Source of the DNA: Pyrocephalus nanus
Taxonomy: Eukaryota; Chordata; Aves; Passeriformes; Tyrannidae
Length of the DNA: 64,000 bases
Direction of reading: 5' to 3'
NCBI GenBank assembly: GCA_038380795.1
Contig: CM076259.1
Span: forward strand, 59,415,938 to 59,479,937
The translations under genes and the position numbers were made by a program. Positions 13,746 through 26,700 of this stretch are shown in pieces. Each line of letters opens with the position of its first letter. Within the stretch, counting starts at the first letter, position 1. The notes below the pieces were generated by a model. That model did no database searches, had not been told where the DNA came from, and worked only from the letters and a program-made list of their open reading frames with translations.

Positions 13746-13808
13746 TGTATATATATATATATATATGTGCACACACATATATATGCATATATATATATAT
13801 GTATATAA
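13746..13808. repeat. Compound TA/CA/ATGC microsatellite
   Basis: A (TA)n run passes into GTGCACACACA, then ATATATATGCATATATATATATATG. Purine-pyrimidine alternation is nearly unbroken through the tract, so it can form cruciforms or Z-DNA. A short frame through it (Tyr/Ile/Cys/His repeats) is an artefact. Confidence 0.93.
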
Positions 13809-14886
13809 AAGTCAATGGGATTTTTTCAGTTTTCCCTTCCCCTTTACAGTACTGATAAAAAAAATTAAATAATTCCTTGAATCCTCTGGTACACCAGAAT
13901 TGAGTCCCAAGCAGAAAAAGTTAAACAGTATCTATTTTTAAAGGGAACTTATTGAATCTTATTAAGAGAATCCTCACTCCAGGATTTTCACAGAATTTCT
14001 TAGTTCAAAGCATGTCACATATTTGGAACTCACATTGGAAAGAAAGTTAGCACTACAGGCAACAAGTATCAGACAGGTTTGGAGAAGAAGAAAGGCTTCA
14101 CCCCTTTGAAGGCAATCTAAAATACAAATGAGCAGCCCTGTTCAGAGTATTTTATGATTATGCAGTTATATACATATTCACAAGCAAGGAAAGGCAACTA
14201 ACTGTTATGCCTTTATCAGGCACGAACATGTATAGCTGTGCTACTCATGCCGCTATATCCTTTTTTACACTCTTTCCCCAAACACTTTCCCCCATCATTT
14301 CTTAGCAATATAATCTGTTTCAGACAAGTCTTCTTCGGGCCAGGCTTTTAACAAAAGCAGTAAGAACGGTTTGCAGCAGACAAGCAGAATTTCCACACGT
14401 CTGTTTATTTCTATTTCCATTAGAACAGTGTTTTGCATGAAAACACACTTGTTATGATGCAGCTGTCCAAAGGCAGGATGTTCTCATGCATTACATTTTC
14501 TGTCCTTTTCAGTTACCCATGATGGAAAAATAGAAAGTATTATTAAAAAATTATAGACTTATTTAAAATATAGTTGGGAAAAAGAGACTGTGACAAAGAA
14601 AAGTCTCTGTGCAGATACAGGTCTACGTTATAATTCTAGCTAGTAAAGGCAGCAGAGACAGGAAGTTTTTTTTAACATCAAAAATATAGGAAATCTGGTT
14701 TTATTCTGTAGGTCTTCAAGAATTTATTGAATGACCTTGGACAATCTCTGAAGTAAAACAGACAAATTTCTCCACTTTTAGATACTGCCGCAAATGAGAG
14801 GAAATCTTGAGTCTCCGTGAGAAACTTTGCACAGGACTTGCAAAGATGCTGAGAACAGAGTTTATGAGCATGTGGTGGACTGAAAA

Positions 14887-15908
14887 AATTGGATGAATGG
14901 CTGAATCTAGAGGGCTGTGATCAGTATCATGAAGTCCAGCTGGAGGCCGGTTACATGTGATAACTGATCCTGGGGTGAGTACTGTTCGGAATCTTCATTA
15001 ATGGCCTGGATGATGGGGCAGGGTGCACCCTCAGCAAGTTTGCAGAGGATACAAAAGTGGGAGGAGTGGCTGCTACACCAGAGGATTGGTCTGACATCTG
15101 GGGGGATTTGGACAGGGTGGAGAAATGGGCTGACAGGAACCTCATGAGGTTCAACAAAGGAAAAGGTCAAGTCCTGCCCCTGAGGAGGAATAACCCCAAG
15201 TACCAGTGCATGCTGAGCTATGAATGGCTGGAAAGGAGCTTTATAGAAAAGGACCTCGTGGACATGTGACACAGGCCCCTGGCAGCAAAGGCCAACAGCA
15301 TCCTGCACTGCATTAGGCAGAGGGTAACTAGCAGGTCAAAGGAGATGATTCTTTCCTTCTCTCAGCACTGGTGAGGCACATATGAAGTGCTGGGTCTAGT
15401 GCTGGGAACTCCAGTACAAGACGGACATGGACACAGTGGAGTGAGTCCAGCAAAACACCATACAGATGATGAAGGGACTGGATCACCTTTGCTATGAGAA
15501 GGGGCTGAGAGAAGTGGAACTGTTCGGCCTAGAAGGCCTAGGGGATCTTACCCATATGTATAAATATCCGATGGGGTGAGAAACAAAGAAGGTTGAATCA
15601 GACTATTCTCAGTGGCACCCAGCGACAGGACAAAAAAAGACAAACTGAAATATAGAAAATTCCATATAAACATAACTATCCCTATTTTTTTTACTTTTTT
15701 TTTTTTCTTTTCTTTTTACTGTAAGCAAGGTCAAACACTGGGACAGGTTGCCCAGAGAAGTTGTGGCATCCTCACCCTCGGATATATTCAGCATTCAAGA
15801 GGACATGGTCCTTGGCAATGTAGTGTAGCTGACTCTATTCTGAGCAACGAGTTGGACTAGACAATTTCTAGAGATGTCTGCCATCCTTACTTTTTCTGTG
15901 ATTCCATA
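14887..15908 (+). mobile_element. CR1 LINE, ORF2 C-terminus plus 3' UTR
   Basis: A 1.0-kb 5'-truncated CR1. It starts inside the reverse transcriptase domain and keeps the block equivalent to 'SKFADDTKVGG', here read as S-K-F-A-E-D-T-K-V-G-G at 15033-15065, followed in frame by recognisable thumb residues (E-K-W-A-D-R-N-L-M-R-F-N-K, then R-N-N-P). The catalytic FADD motif has become FAED (15039-15050). A stop follows near 15267, before the remaining C-terminal part. Inside the 3' part a normally short A/T stretch has grown into a T-rich tract (about 15685-15718). The element ends with a CTGTGATTCCATAA tail. It is dead: truncated, with an altered active site and stops. Confidence 0.93.
15685..15718. 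repeat. T-rich expansion inside CR1
   Basis: A run of T8, then T12, then CTTTTCTTTTTAC interrupts the CR1 sequence where related copies have only a short A/T-rich motif before 'ACTGT(G)AG'. It is therefore a post-insertion slippage expansion within the element. Confidence 0.8.
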
Positions 15909-16006
15909 AGGATCTGCAGACAGTAAACATTTATGGACATGAAGTTCGAGTGATTTCAGGTTAAAGTATTGAAAATGGAAGTACTCTCACTCAGCAAACT
16001 TGAGTG

Positions 16007-16985
16007 TCATAGAATCACAGAATCATTTAGTTTGAAAAAGACCTCTAAGATTACTGAGTCCAACTGTTAACCCAGCACTGCTAAGACCACAACTAAAACA
16101 TGTCACTGAGCACCACATCTATATGTCTTTTGAATGCCTTGGGTAGGTGACCCAAGCACCATTTTTTCTAATACCCAATCTAAACCTCCTCTGACACAAC
16201 CTGAGGCCAATTCTTCTCATCCTGTTACATGTTACCTGGGAGAAGAGACTGACCTCCATCTTGCTAGTAACTTCCTTTTGGGTAGTTGTAGAGAGTCATA
16301 AGATCCCCCTGAACCTGCTCTTCTCCAGGCTAACCAACCTCAGTTCTCTCAGCTGCTCTTCATAAGATTCGTGCTCCAGATTCTTCACCACCTTCATTCC
16401 GTTATCCAGTAAGTGGGCCCCTTGTCACAGATGGAGATCAGGTTGGTCAAGCAGGACCTGCCTTTCATAAATTCATGCTGGCTGAGCCTGATTCTCTATG
16501 ACTTTTCCAGGCACTGAGGTGCTTGACAGGCCAGTAGTTCCTTGCATTCTCCTTCCAGCCCTCTGGTAGATTATTGCCACATTTGCCAGCTTCTGGTCAA
16601 CTGGGACCTCCCCATTTAGCCAGGACTTCAGGTAAACAATGAAAAGTGACCACTTCTACCAGCTCCCTCAGTATCCTTGGGTGGATCACATCTGGCTCCA
16701 TAGGTTTGTGTGTGCCTAAGTGGTGTAGAAGGTCATGACCATAATCCCTTGGATTATGGGGAGCTTCATTCTGCTCTCTGTCCTTGTCTTCCAGCTCAGA
16801 GGGCTGGGTACCTGAAGAACAACTGATCTTACTATTTAAACCTGAGGCAAAGAAGGCATTGAGTACCTCAGCCTTTTCTTCATCCTTTGCCACTGTTTCC
16901 ACTTGCATCTGATAAAGGATGGAGATTCTCCTCAGCCTTCCTTTTGTTGCTGATTTATTTATTTATAGAAACATCACCAATAGGC
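16007..16985 (-). mobile_element. CR1 LINE with internal deletion of RT core
   Basis: On the minus strand two CR1 parts are joined. The right-hand part (about 16424-16985) encodes the start of the reverse transcriptase, with recognisable peptides E-V-L-N-A-F-F-A-S, then I-H-P-R-I-L-R-E-L, then G-R-S-C-L-T-N-L-I-S. The left-hand part (16007-16412) encodes the end of ORF2 (H-E-S-Y-E-E-Q-L-R-E-L) and the 3' UTR, ending at the ATAGAATCACAGAATCATT tail (reverse complement). The palm with the FADD site, which should lie between them, is missing. The simplest reading is a single copy with an internal deletion whose join lies near 16412-16424. The 5' limit is uncertain; similarity is weak beyond 16985. 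The element faces the CR1 at 14887-15908 tail-to-tail with about 100 bp between them. Confidence 0.88.
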
Positions 16986-18960
16986 TACAAGAGACGAGTA
17001 CTTAGGTACATCCTCTCCTCACCCTTGGCTGCTGTCTTTACCTTGGCTTAAACCATTTCTTTTCAGAAAACTAAAAATGGCAGAGTCCCATCTTTTGGGA
17101 CATACTGGTCCTCTAGTCCAGAAAGAACCCCTCATTTCCTCTGAAGTCTTGGGGTATTTGAAGAGGGACCATTGCACTTCTTCTACTTTACTTGACAGTA
17201 AAAAAGTCTAGCTTCTTCCTTTGCCCTTGTGGCATGGGTGTAGGGAAACTAATGGTTTTTCTTGCATAACTGCTTTATGTCTTGAATATCTTCTCACTGA
17301 GAATATGAAAAAGAAGCTACAAGGCTTCTTTGCCCAGTACAGATAGTAAAAGCAGTAATCAGAGAACACTTTGTGCATATATTTACACAGCATAATACAT
17401 ATATATTACACATCATAATACACATATATAGATACAGACACACATGTACATATATGAAAACAAACAAACAAAATTGAGTCAGAGAAAGAAGAAAAAAACT
17501 GTGTGACGGAAGAAGGGTAAAAAAAAAAAAAAGAGGATGTAGTGAAGGTGTGTGTGTAGGAAGCAATGTAAAAGAGTACACTCAAAGGTAAAATATGCAA
17601 CCTGACATCTCTCTCACTTGAAGCAAAACATAAAGTAAGGAAAGACTGGCCAGGTTTTATCACGCTCTTTTCTAGAGCATTCAAATACTAAAGAGTTAGT
17701 TATTCTGAGGTGTAATTTCATAAGGTATTTCAAATGCACCATGTTCCCAAAATCATAATGTACAAAGTTTAAACTACAGGTTGTTCTTTTTCAAAGCTCT
17801 GTAAAAAAGAGCATTTTCACAAGCAGACAGACACAACCTCCCAGCCATCACTGCCACACCATTTCCATTAAGTAACATATGAATAAAAAAATCTAACCAC
17901 AGAAAAGGAAAATCTCATTGCTCAAAATATATTCTGAAGCTCACATCCCATCACCACTACAGCTCTAATGTCCCAATCAGAGCTGAATAACAAGTAATAG
18001 ATTAAAAAGCTCTGAATAGGCACTTGATATTCTCCTCTTCCATTACACTGCTGCACTCTCTCTGCTCTTTTCCCTTTCTTAGCCATAGGATAAGACTTAT
18101 AGGAAGAGATTCTTCTCCCACACAGATACTGCAAATCCAATAGTCCTATTTCCATTATTCAGTTTGATTTCTGTCGCCTCTCTCAATTCATTCTCACTGA
18201 AACATAAATTTCTTAACATCCATTACACAAATGCAACTTCCTCATTATTCACAAGCATATTACTGACTTCATTTTGCACCTGTTTCTCATCTCCTAGCTA
18301 AAACCTCTTTTAAAGAATATCTTCACTTCTCACTCCTTAAATTTTTTCTTTACCCTAGAGCAGCATTTCCTGTTATTGGTTATGATATATTTTTTCCAAC
18401 TCACCTGAAATACTCCTCAAAACCTCACATTCCACATTTCCTGTTCTATGTCTGACATGCCTCTACTCTTAGACTCAAGAATTACAGAGTATCCCAGGGT
18501 TCAGACAAGAAGCATTCAGTGAAATACTGTATGACCACTGCAGGATAAAAAAATTCACTAGAGAAACAGGGCCTGGACAGTTCATCAGAAGTATAATAAA
18601 TACACGTTCTCTTAGCATAAGCAGTAAATAAACTGCCTTATGCATACAAGTTTTATTGTCTACTTCCAATAAATTTATCTCATTTTCACTATCAATAAAA
18701 AATATGGATTTAGGGAGGCATAAAATGAGTTCAAGGAAAAATTTTTAAAACTCTCATAAAATGATGGATCTACTAAGTAAATACATTGATTTTGAAAGCA
18801 ATGAAACAGTGAACACTATTTGTTGCCTGTGAAGTTGTAGATAGGCAAAAGTAACGTCAGGACTTCCCCTAGCAAGCCTTGTTTTTCACTGGTTACACAA
18901 TCTGGCCTGCAAACTCTCCCTGCAGACTACATTTGGCAAAGAACACTTCAGCCTGGGAGT

Positions 18961-18981
18961 ATTTTTTTGTCACAAAAAAAT
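18961..18981. repeat. 21-bp A/T palindrome
   Basis: ATTTTTTTGT and ACAAAAAAAT are exact reverse complements around a central C. Such palindromes arise easily from A/T runs, so no function is implied. Confidence 0.6.
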
Positions 18982-20576
18982 TTCAAAACAAATTAAATCC
19001 GGGTCATTTTTATGTAGTTAACAGTGCAAAGGACATTTTATATGCTTGTTAGCGGTCTTCAAAAAAGGGCTTTGATTTTTAAAAATTTGAAACTTGGCAA
19101 GTGATAAATCCATAGAACTGTGCAGTCAAATCACTAGGGGTATTCTCTAGACAAACTCAGTTAAAAACAAACAAAGGGTTTGACTTCTAGAAGGGCCACC
19201 TTTAATTTCTTAACAGAATACTTACAGTTCTTTTTACATGTGAGGATTTCCCAAGTTATCCCTGTTCTCTGAAAGAGATTTAAAGGTTGTTTCAGCACAC
19301 TCTTTAACATACAGTCCTTTAGCAATGCAGAGGTTGTAAAGGTGTAGTGGAGAGATGACAGCAGAGAAAAATAGCCCTCATCATCTCAGCCCATTGCTTT
19401 GCTAATCTGCATGGACAAACCAGTTTCCACATATTTTTAATAATAAGAAAAAGACACTTTAATGTCTATGTTTAGGCTTACCCCTGCTGTCCATCAGTGG
19501 CTTCACATGAATTGTCTCATGTTAAATGCAGAAAAAATGGTGAGAGAATTAATTCCCAGCTCTGAGTAGCCAGACTGGAATCTGAAAACAACTTGGACAT
19601 TCCTCTACCTGCATCTTTACTAGTATCAAAGAACTGGCAAACAGTATCAGTCTACTGTTTATAATTTTTCCTGCCCTGCTATTTCAAAATCTGCAGTCTC
19701 TAACAGCTGAGCAGACTTTATGTCTTCAGCACATTTGCATAGGTGACAGAGACTTAAATGTAATTAGTGACTTTGTTGCTATTGCAGTGAAGACAATCCA
19801 GTTTCTTCACCTGTAGTTGCACTCTCCTACGCACCCAGTAAGAACAAAAAGCCTAAATTTACTATAGACACTGGAGTGGATGTGACAGAAACAGGGGAAG
19901 GATTCCTGAAAGATACATCACTTTACTGTTTGGTGTGTAAAACACAGATACCCATACCTCCAGCTCTTGCATACAAAAGGTAGGTCAATTCCATATATTA
20001 CTGCTGTTAACTTTCCCTTTTCCCTCCCTGGCTCTGTGGCAGAGGTAACTGAAGGGGACATATGCTATGTTCCATTTACTCAATAACCATCCTACCCATA
20101 ATATCACATAACTGCCTCCTCTGTTGGTTCAAGCTAAAACACCAACCTCTTTGTTGGGGCTTACCAGGTATAAGCAGATGATCCCTTTTCTGCTACTCTT
20201 CACTTTTCAAGCAAGGACCTCATAAAATTATTACTGAATTAGTAGGCAAAAATGCAATATTTCTGCAAATTAGACCCCCTGGAGCCTGTTTGCAAGGCCT
20301 GAACTCTGGACCCTTTTGGAAGGTTGACTTTTATGAAAGTATAGTAATTCTGCTGTGACAAAGAGAACCTGTAGCTGTGGAAGGAGTATCCAGGTACACC
20401 TGTGTTTGCATTTAAGTAGATGGATGGGCATGTACAAAACTGGTTGTCATCAAGAGAAAAATGTGGTATCAGAGAGGGGTTTAGCAGCTTGGAGAGCCCA
20501 TAACCACCACCAGACACCTGCAGTCTTTAAGATCAGTCTATCTGTTTGACTCTACAGTGCAGGTGCTGGAAAGGCG

Positions 20577-20634
20577 GGTGGATGGATAGATGGATGCATG
20601 CATGCATGCATGGATGGATGGATGCATGGATGGA
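20577..20634. repeat. (GGAT)n/(GCAT)n microsatellite
   Basis: The tract runs GGTGGATGGATAGATGGATGC, then four GCAT units, then further GGAT/GCAT units, ending in GGATGGA. The tetramer differs by one base between the two unit types, which suggests a G-to-C change spread by slippage. The GCATGCATGCATGC core is alternating purine-pyrimidine. Confidence 0.93.
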
Positions 20635-22271
20635 CCAATGGAGGAGACTTTTATTAGTTTCTGGAACAGCTCTTGATGGCTAGAAGGATAGATGCACAAA
20701 AGATGTCTGAATGTTTAAGTGGATTCTCTGGTGGCTGGTAGTGGATCTAGTTGATACTTTTAAGTGTAAGAACTGTCTCTCAGTACAGAAATTGGATGCC
20801 TGAGGAGTATTTTGGAAGAGCTGGTGGTCACGTGCTTTGAAAAAGCCAAGCTTCTAAAAGAATGTCTGTGGCTGACTGCCTTTTAGTGTCACATGAAGGA
20901 TTATTCTCTCTGGGGAGGTTGGACTGGATTAGGTGGTTTGCTCAGGGCTGGCAAGCGTGTTTACACAACCAATGCCAAGGCTGGAACAAACTGGAGCCCA
21001 GCTATACTGAAATGAATTAAAATTCCCAGATACTCAGGAGCTCCAATGGCATTCTGAGGCTGGGAATATCACAAAAATTGCACCAGTAACAATTTTTCCA
21101 AGCTTTAGGAGAAACACCATTAAGAACAGATATTTCTTAATGTATGTAAAATAACATAAATGTAATAACATTAACATATGTAACAGTGACATAAATGTTA
21201 CATTTTATCTCTGGGCTGTATCAAGCTTTATTTAAAACTTGTAACAGAAAGGGCTCGTTTGGCAATGTGTTCTTTTGTTATAAGTGGTACAAACATAGGA
21301 GCAATCGCATGCAATTACAGACTGCAACTGCAACAGTTACTGTATGCAACAGTCATACAAGGACTTTACAGACTTCTGAGACTACAATTATTTCTATAGC
21401 TGCTCTGTTTGTTTTTTTTTTAAAGAATTCATACTAACATAATACTTCTATCAGTAACGTGATTTGGTGCAGGATATTCACAGATGCATTAATTAGTGGG
21501 AATAACTGATCTAAATTTGTAGAATAGTAAGTTAGTAGCACTAACTTCAAAGGGGTGCTCATTACGTGCAAATCTCATAAACTTGGGTGTTGAGATGTGG
21601 AAGTTAAACACCTGAAGAAGAGAGCAAATAGTACTCTGGGCAGATAATTTTGGTGTTCATCTATTCATACGAACTGCAAAATGAGAACAGACAACTAAAA
21701 ATATCTTAATAAGGTACAGTGCCAAAAACAATGAGATGGAAACATTTTTCTGGTGAGACTATTTTAGAGTAATTTAAAAGGAATAGTTTAAAAAGTAGAA
21801 AGAAGTTAATGATTGCAGGCAAGTTACGCTGCAAATGTGCTTTTCCTTAGCAAGTTGTCACTGTGTACAGAGGTGAAATATGTACCTGCGAGTAAAGAAA
21901 TCATATGCTTATATTTTAAAATATTATGATTATATTTTATTATGTCCTATTTTTCAAATGCTGTTAAAATTATCCAGCATAAAACTAATATTTATTTCTC
22001 TATTATAAGCACCAAGCTACACTGCAAACCCAGGACTTACAGCTATACAAACACATCTTATTTATGTACACAAAGAAAAATAGGTCTTGTTGGGAATTCA
22101 GTCCAAGTGTGTGGTCATCAAGCTTTAAATCAGAGACTAACATGAAGATGTATGTAAAACAATAATGTTCTATTATTATTATTTCTTAAAATATTTTTAA
22201 GTAGCATTTTTTTTCACTTCTGATATTCTGCTACTTGTAGATATGCATGGCTTTATGCTCAGCTATTTTTT

Positions 22272-22300
22272 AAAGTAAATAAATAAGTAAATAAATAAAA
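22272..22300. repeat. (AAAT)n microsatellite
   Basis: About seven AAAT units, one changed to AAGT, lie in an AT-rich setting. Confidence 0.85.
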
Positions 22301-23751
22301 AGAAAACTCACTCTAGAGGTGGTTATCTGTTAGGGAGAGACAGAATACACCCAAGAGAACCAGACTGCAGAACATTTGATTTCTCTATAATGAATCTCTA
22401 GATCCTGGGCTATTGCAATTACAGTCCCTTCCACAGTAGGAACTCCTGTTGTTATTGATACCTTTTATAGTCCATGTCATGTAGAGAGACTCCCAGAAGG
22501 TTTGATATTGTAAGAGTAAAGCTGGCTGCATTGAAAATGGAAGCAGGTTGAAAAGCCTAACATTTCTGCATGCCTCTCCTTAGAAACAACTTCCAGTACA
22601 TCAAATGAAGAACATGGGAAAAGTAAGTTATGACACTGGCCTGGATTAAACTGATAAAAACAATCCAAATTGAAAATATGGACTGTATTCTTGCACCTTG
22701 AACTGCAATGAAAGAAAGCTGTACATTAAATATTTTACTTAAACCACTCCAGCAAAATGCATATTTAAGACTGAATAATGTCGTAGATCTGTACTTGTAG
22801 TCAAGAGCTTCACCAGCCATGAAAGTTGAAGTTTTCTGTGTAAGATGTCTGCATCAGGCTCTTCTCCCTCTCCTGTAATCTCCTGTTGTCCTACTCCCAG
22901 CAGATCAAAAATCAAAATCAACCTGTGCTGGTTCATCTAAACAACTGGGTTGCTTCCGAGAAAATGATTGAGAAGAGATTTTTTTTTTTCAGTATATTTT
23001 TTTCTGTATATTTTCTTTTTTTAAAATGTTTCTCTGTCTCCAGGAAAACACACATACTGAGCAGGGTCAAGCAAGGCTGCATGTGCCTTGTTTGTGGTCT
23101 GAGAAATGGTTTTTGCCTGTCCTCAGCAGAGAACTGTACATGCCTATACTTTTGGTAGCACCACATTGCATACATGAGGTCTGCACTTGAGTGTGCCCCA
23201 GCCCATGAACCTTCAGTCCTCTAACTGTACCTTTAAATACTAAATTAACCTTATTCCAGGACCGCTCCTGGTCCTGGTTGATCTTGGGCACTACCTCTAC
23301 GATTAGAAAGAATCTTTTTCTTTGTGCTCACTCTTCTCCCTAAACTAATGTCCTGCTGCCATAGGAGAAAAGGAAGCTCTAAATAGGATTCATGTGCCCT
23401 AGCTTTTGCTTCCTAAAAAAAAAGGGAGACATTAGGATCTGGAATAGACTCTTTACAGCCAATGGAAGAAAGGTTTTATTAGAGTCCTAACTAATCTTAG
23501 ATACGTTGTTTTAGCTGTATCTGATCTTACTTGTGTATTTGATGATGGCATGAGCTGTCCCTGGAAAGGCTTATTTCTTTGCAGAGAATATAGGGGAAAC
23601 TAAGAGGCTAGTTCAAATGCAAATGTCTATGTTTCAGATTACTCTAAAAGGACAGACTAAACTTACTTATCCTGATTTCATGTAATGAAGCAGATAGAAG
23701 AGATACCAAGGTACATATAAGATGTAGGAAGAGGCTAGGTGCAGAAAGAAC

Positions 23752-23769
23752 AAAAAAAAAAAAAAAAAA
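23752..23769. repeat. Poly(A) tract
   Basis: 18 A, followed by a purine-only tail (GAAGAAAAAAAGGGATAG). No target duplication or retrocopy body is seen to its left. Confidence 0.85.
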
Positions 23770-26700
23770 GAAGAAAAAAAGGGATAGTGAGTGGGAAGGA
23801 AATATCTGAGTGGCAGAATAACCATCATATTGGAAGGTGTAAAAGTCAAACTAGTCCATAAGTGATGGTTACATGTGTCTCTCTTCAGACCATGTAATTG
23901 ATCCTAGAGAGCTTGAGTTCTTATCTTCCCCTGTTTTAACAAAATACTCCTGAAACTCACACAGAAAATTACTGTCTTAGTCCTCCTTTAATTTCTGGTG
24001 TCCATGGAGGACAGGAAGCTTATTATTACCATCAGTTGCTCCACTTACTCAAATGCGAGAGGTATGAACTGTGAATCCAGACATTTCAACCTATGGTTAG
24101 CCTGTGAGTGGTACTATGCAAAATACCTTTTCTTAGTTTGCATTTTAAAAGAAGAGAGAGTACAGAAGTCTGAAGTCAAACTCTCAGGAGGTAAGCAATA
24201 TCCCAGTGTAGGCGTTTTTTATTATATCCCCTATAATTAGGATACAAATTAGGCATGGGACTACATGTTAATGTTTGCTGCTTCCAGCAGTTCAGTATTG
24301 ATTATTTTTCTTGACTAGGTTTAGGCTGAAGAGTAAAGAAGATTTTACTTCCTTGCAGGACCCACAGCTACTTAGTTGCAGAAGACTGAAGGTATTTTGG
24401 GAATAGAAGGTGGAACTACAACAAAAAGGCTGTATGTAAGGGCAGTGGGATTTCAGTGGGGAGAGCCAGTTTCTTCATTTGGAGATATAAATTATCTCTG
24501 GGCTGTTGGATGAACTACGCAAATCAGACAACTTCATTTTGGGTTGGAGGTGACATGGCAGGAGCACAGCTGTGGACTGAAATCATCATCCATTGTGTTG
24601 AACATATAAAGTGCTATGAAATACCCTGAAAAGTCAATATCCCAGCCTGGACACCAAAAAATAGGTCAGTGTATTTGATAAAGCTCAACTGGGACAGATA
24701 TCTCCTAGGAAATTCATCCCTCCCATTAACCTCAGGGATGGTTCATTTCCAGATGATTTAAACTGGTTTAACCTGTTAACCATGCTTCTATTCCCCATCT
24801 GCAAAACACAGATAAAATCTTGCCTTTGTTCTGTTCTTTTTCTTCTCTGTCTGATATGACAAGGATTTTTTTTTAAAGAAGGACCTTTATATTTGAACAG
24901 CACTTAACATCTCTCCTATTGCTTAATATATTTTGCTAATCAATACCTGTGAGACAGTATGAGTGTGGTTCTTCTTGCTGGACACTGGACTTCTGCAAAG
25001 CAGATATTTAACACTTAAGGCTCTTTTTACAGGCTCAAGAGAGAAATGGGTGAGTTTTGGCAGCCAGTTCATCTGACCTATTTTAGACATGCCTACTTCT
25101 CTTTAGCTATGCTGAGACCTTCAGGCAAGTACCACCATTGTAGATATCTGCATCAAAGAGGGCATTTCAATGTGGGCAAAACAAAATCCACCTGTCACTT
25201 ACCCTTTCAAACAGAGAGGCCAAAATCACTAAAATATAATGGGTTTACACAAAAGTAAATTTCCTTCAGGATTTTTAATGTCTTCATACACATTACGATT
25301 TTCTACCCCTTTTTCCTTGTTGTCCTTATCTTAGACAGATTTAGGATATTGAACATGCACAGATAAGCCTCCATGACTACCTACTTTGACAGATACACAG
25401 ATAAGAATGTACTGTTAAAGTGATTTAGCATGGTTAGGGTATTAAGGAACAGCTTTAAAGGTGCTTCAGAAGTGGTTTAGTACCACAAAGGCAACATTAA
25501 AGCATTTATGGTTTTTTCTGCTTCTTAAGGGGGCCTGGGGTGGAAAAAAAAAAAAGAAAGGAAGCAAGGAAGAAAAAAAGGTGATACAAGTATAAAACCT
25601 CAGCATTAACTAAATGCCAAAAACAAGAAAAGAAGCATAGGAGTATGCTTCAGGATGCTGTTTTGATTTGGCAGTATATCAATTTTATTAAACTTACAAG
25701 GACATACAAACTCTGAATATTCTCAATATTTCACTTTACCCTCTCAATGAAGAAGGTGTCTTGCTTCTTTTTTCAGTCACTGTTATCTGCTGAGAGAGCC
25801 TACAGGTGGAACAATTAGGGACAGACTTATGAAGCAGCTTTTCCTCAGCTATTTACTTTTGCCTTGTACTTTTTACTGAGACTTAGCATTTCAAACAGAG
25901 AACTCTGTACAATGCAAAACTGAAAAGAGACATTGCTCAGTTTCTGCTGAATGGCACCCTTGTGGTTTTTCCTGTTGCATGACCTCTGCAAAGAGCTGCC
26001 AAAAAGGATAGCCTGAACACTGTGTATGGTTTACCCACTATAGAGGATTCTGGTTTGACTGATGGAAATTATATTTCATATATTTATCGTACATTTTTAA
26101 GCTCTATGGCAGGAGTCTTTGATCAGACAGGAAGCAAAAAAGTCTTCCAAACTGGAGATAACGTGAATTTTCTGATTTTTCTATCTTTAATTTTAGTTCA
26201 CAGGCAAACCTGCTGCTCATCTGGAGAAGATGAATCAGGTGCTAAACACAGCTACTAAACAGCAACTAGTTGTGAACACTGGGGTCTTCATTTTCTAAAG
26301 ATACCTCCATCTGATTGTAGAAAATAGCTTTTTCCAATTTGATATTATTTTTTAGTTCTGATACAACTTATGTTCACTTAGAAACTGTTTTTATTTCCAT
26401 GTAAGACAATTGAAGCACTAACTTAAGTAACTGATATTCTGTTATATACATATAAACTATTACAAATGTGAAAAAGATATATTTCTAGTCTAACCACTCT
26501 CAGTGTCTTAACTACAAGAGACTCGCTGAGGATCCAAAAAATCTTTTGGAATAAAAGCTGAAATCCATTCAAAATTAAAAAAAAATGTTAGTCCCTGGCA
26601 TGAAAAATAAATTTGAGTACCATAAGGTTTCAATTAGGGTTATGCAAACATGATGCACCTACAAAAAAGATGCTCATAGGAAAAAAGGATCTTCTGTATC

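Larger units (their letters stand above)
6648..14886. other. Unique AT-rich non-coding stretch
   Basis: No exon, RNA gene or clear transposon is visible in these 8 kb. Simple-sequence features are a T run at 8739-8753 and the TA/CA repeat at 13746-13808. A perfect 9-bp hairpin lies at 8891-8913. The block around 12020-12260 is rich in TTAAT/ATTAA words with little low-complexity sequence and is listed as a possible conserved non-coding element. Short open frames here show no domain or motif that I recognise. Confidence 0.55.

Noticed and set aside
14907..15308. 133-codon open frame on the minus strand
   Set aside because: It is the antisense of the CR1 reverse transcriptase region.
16597..16908. 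103-codon minus-strand frame as a host gene
   Set aside because: Its peptides are those of the CR1 ORF2 region between endonuclease and reverse transcriptase.
20890..20960. CR1-like phrase 'GAGGTTGGACTGGATTAGG'
   Set aside because: It is too short; the surrounding sequence does not follow CR1.
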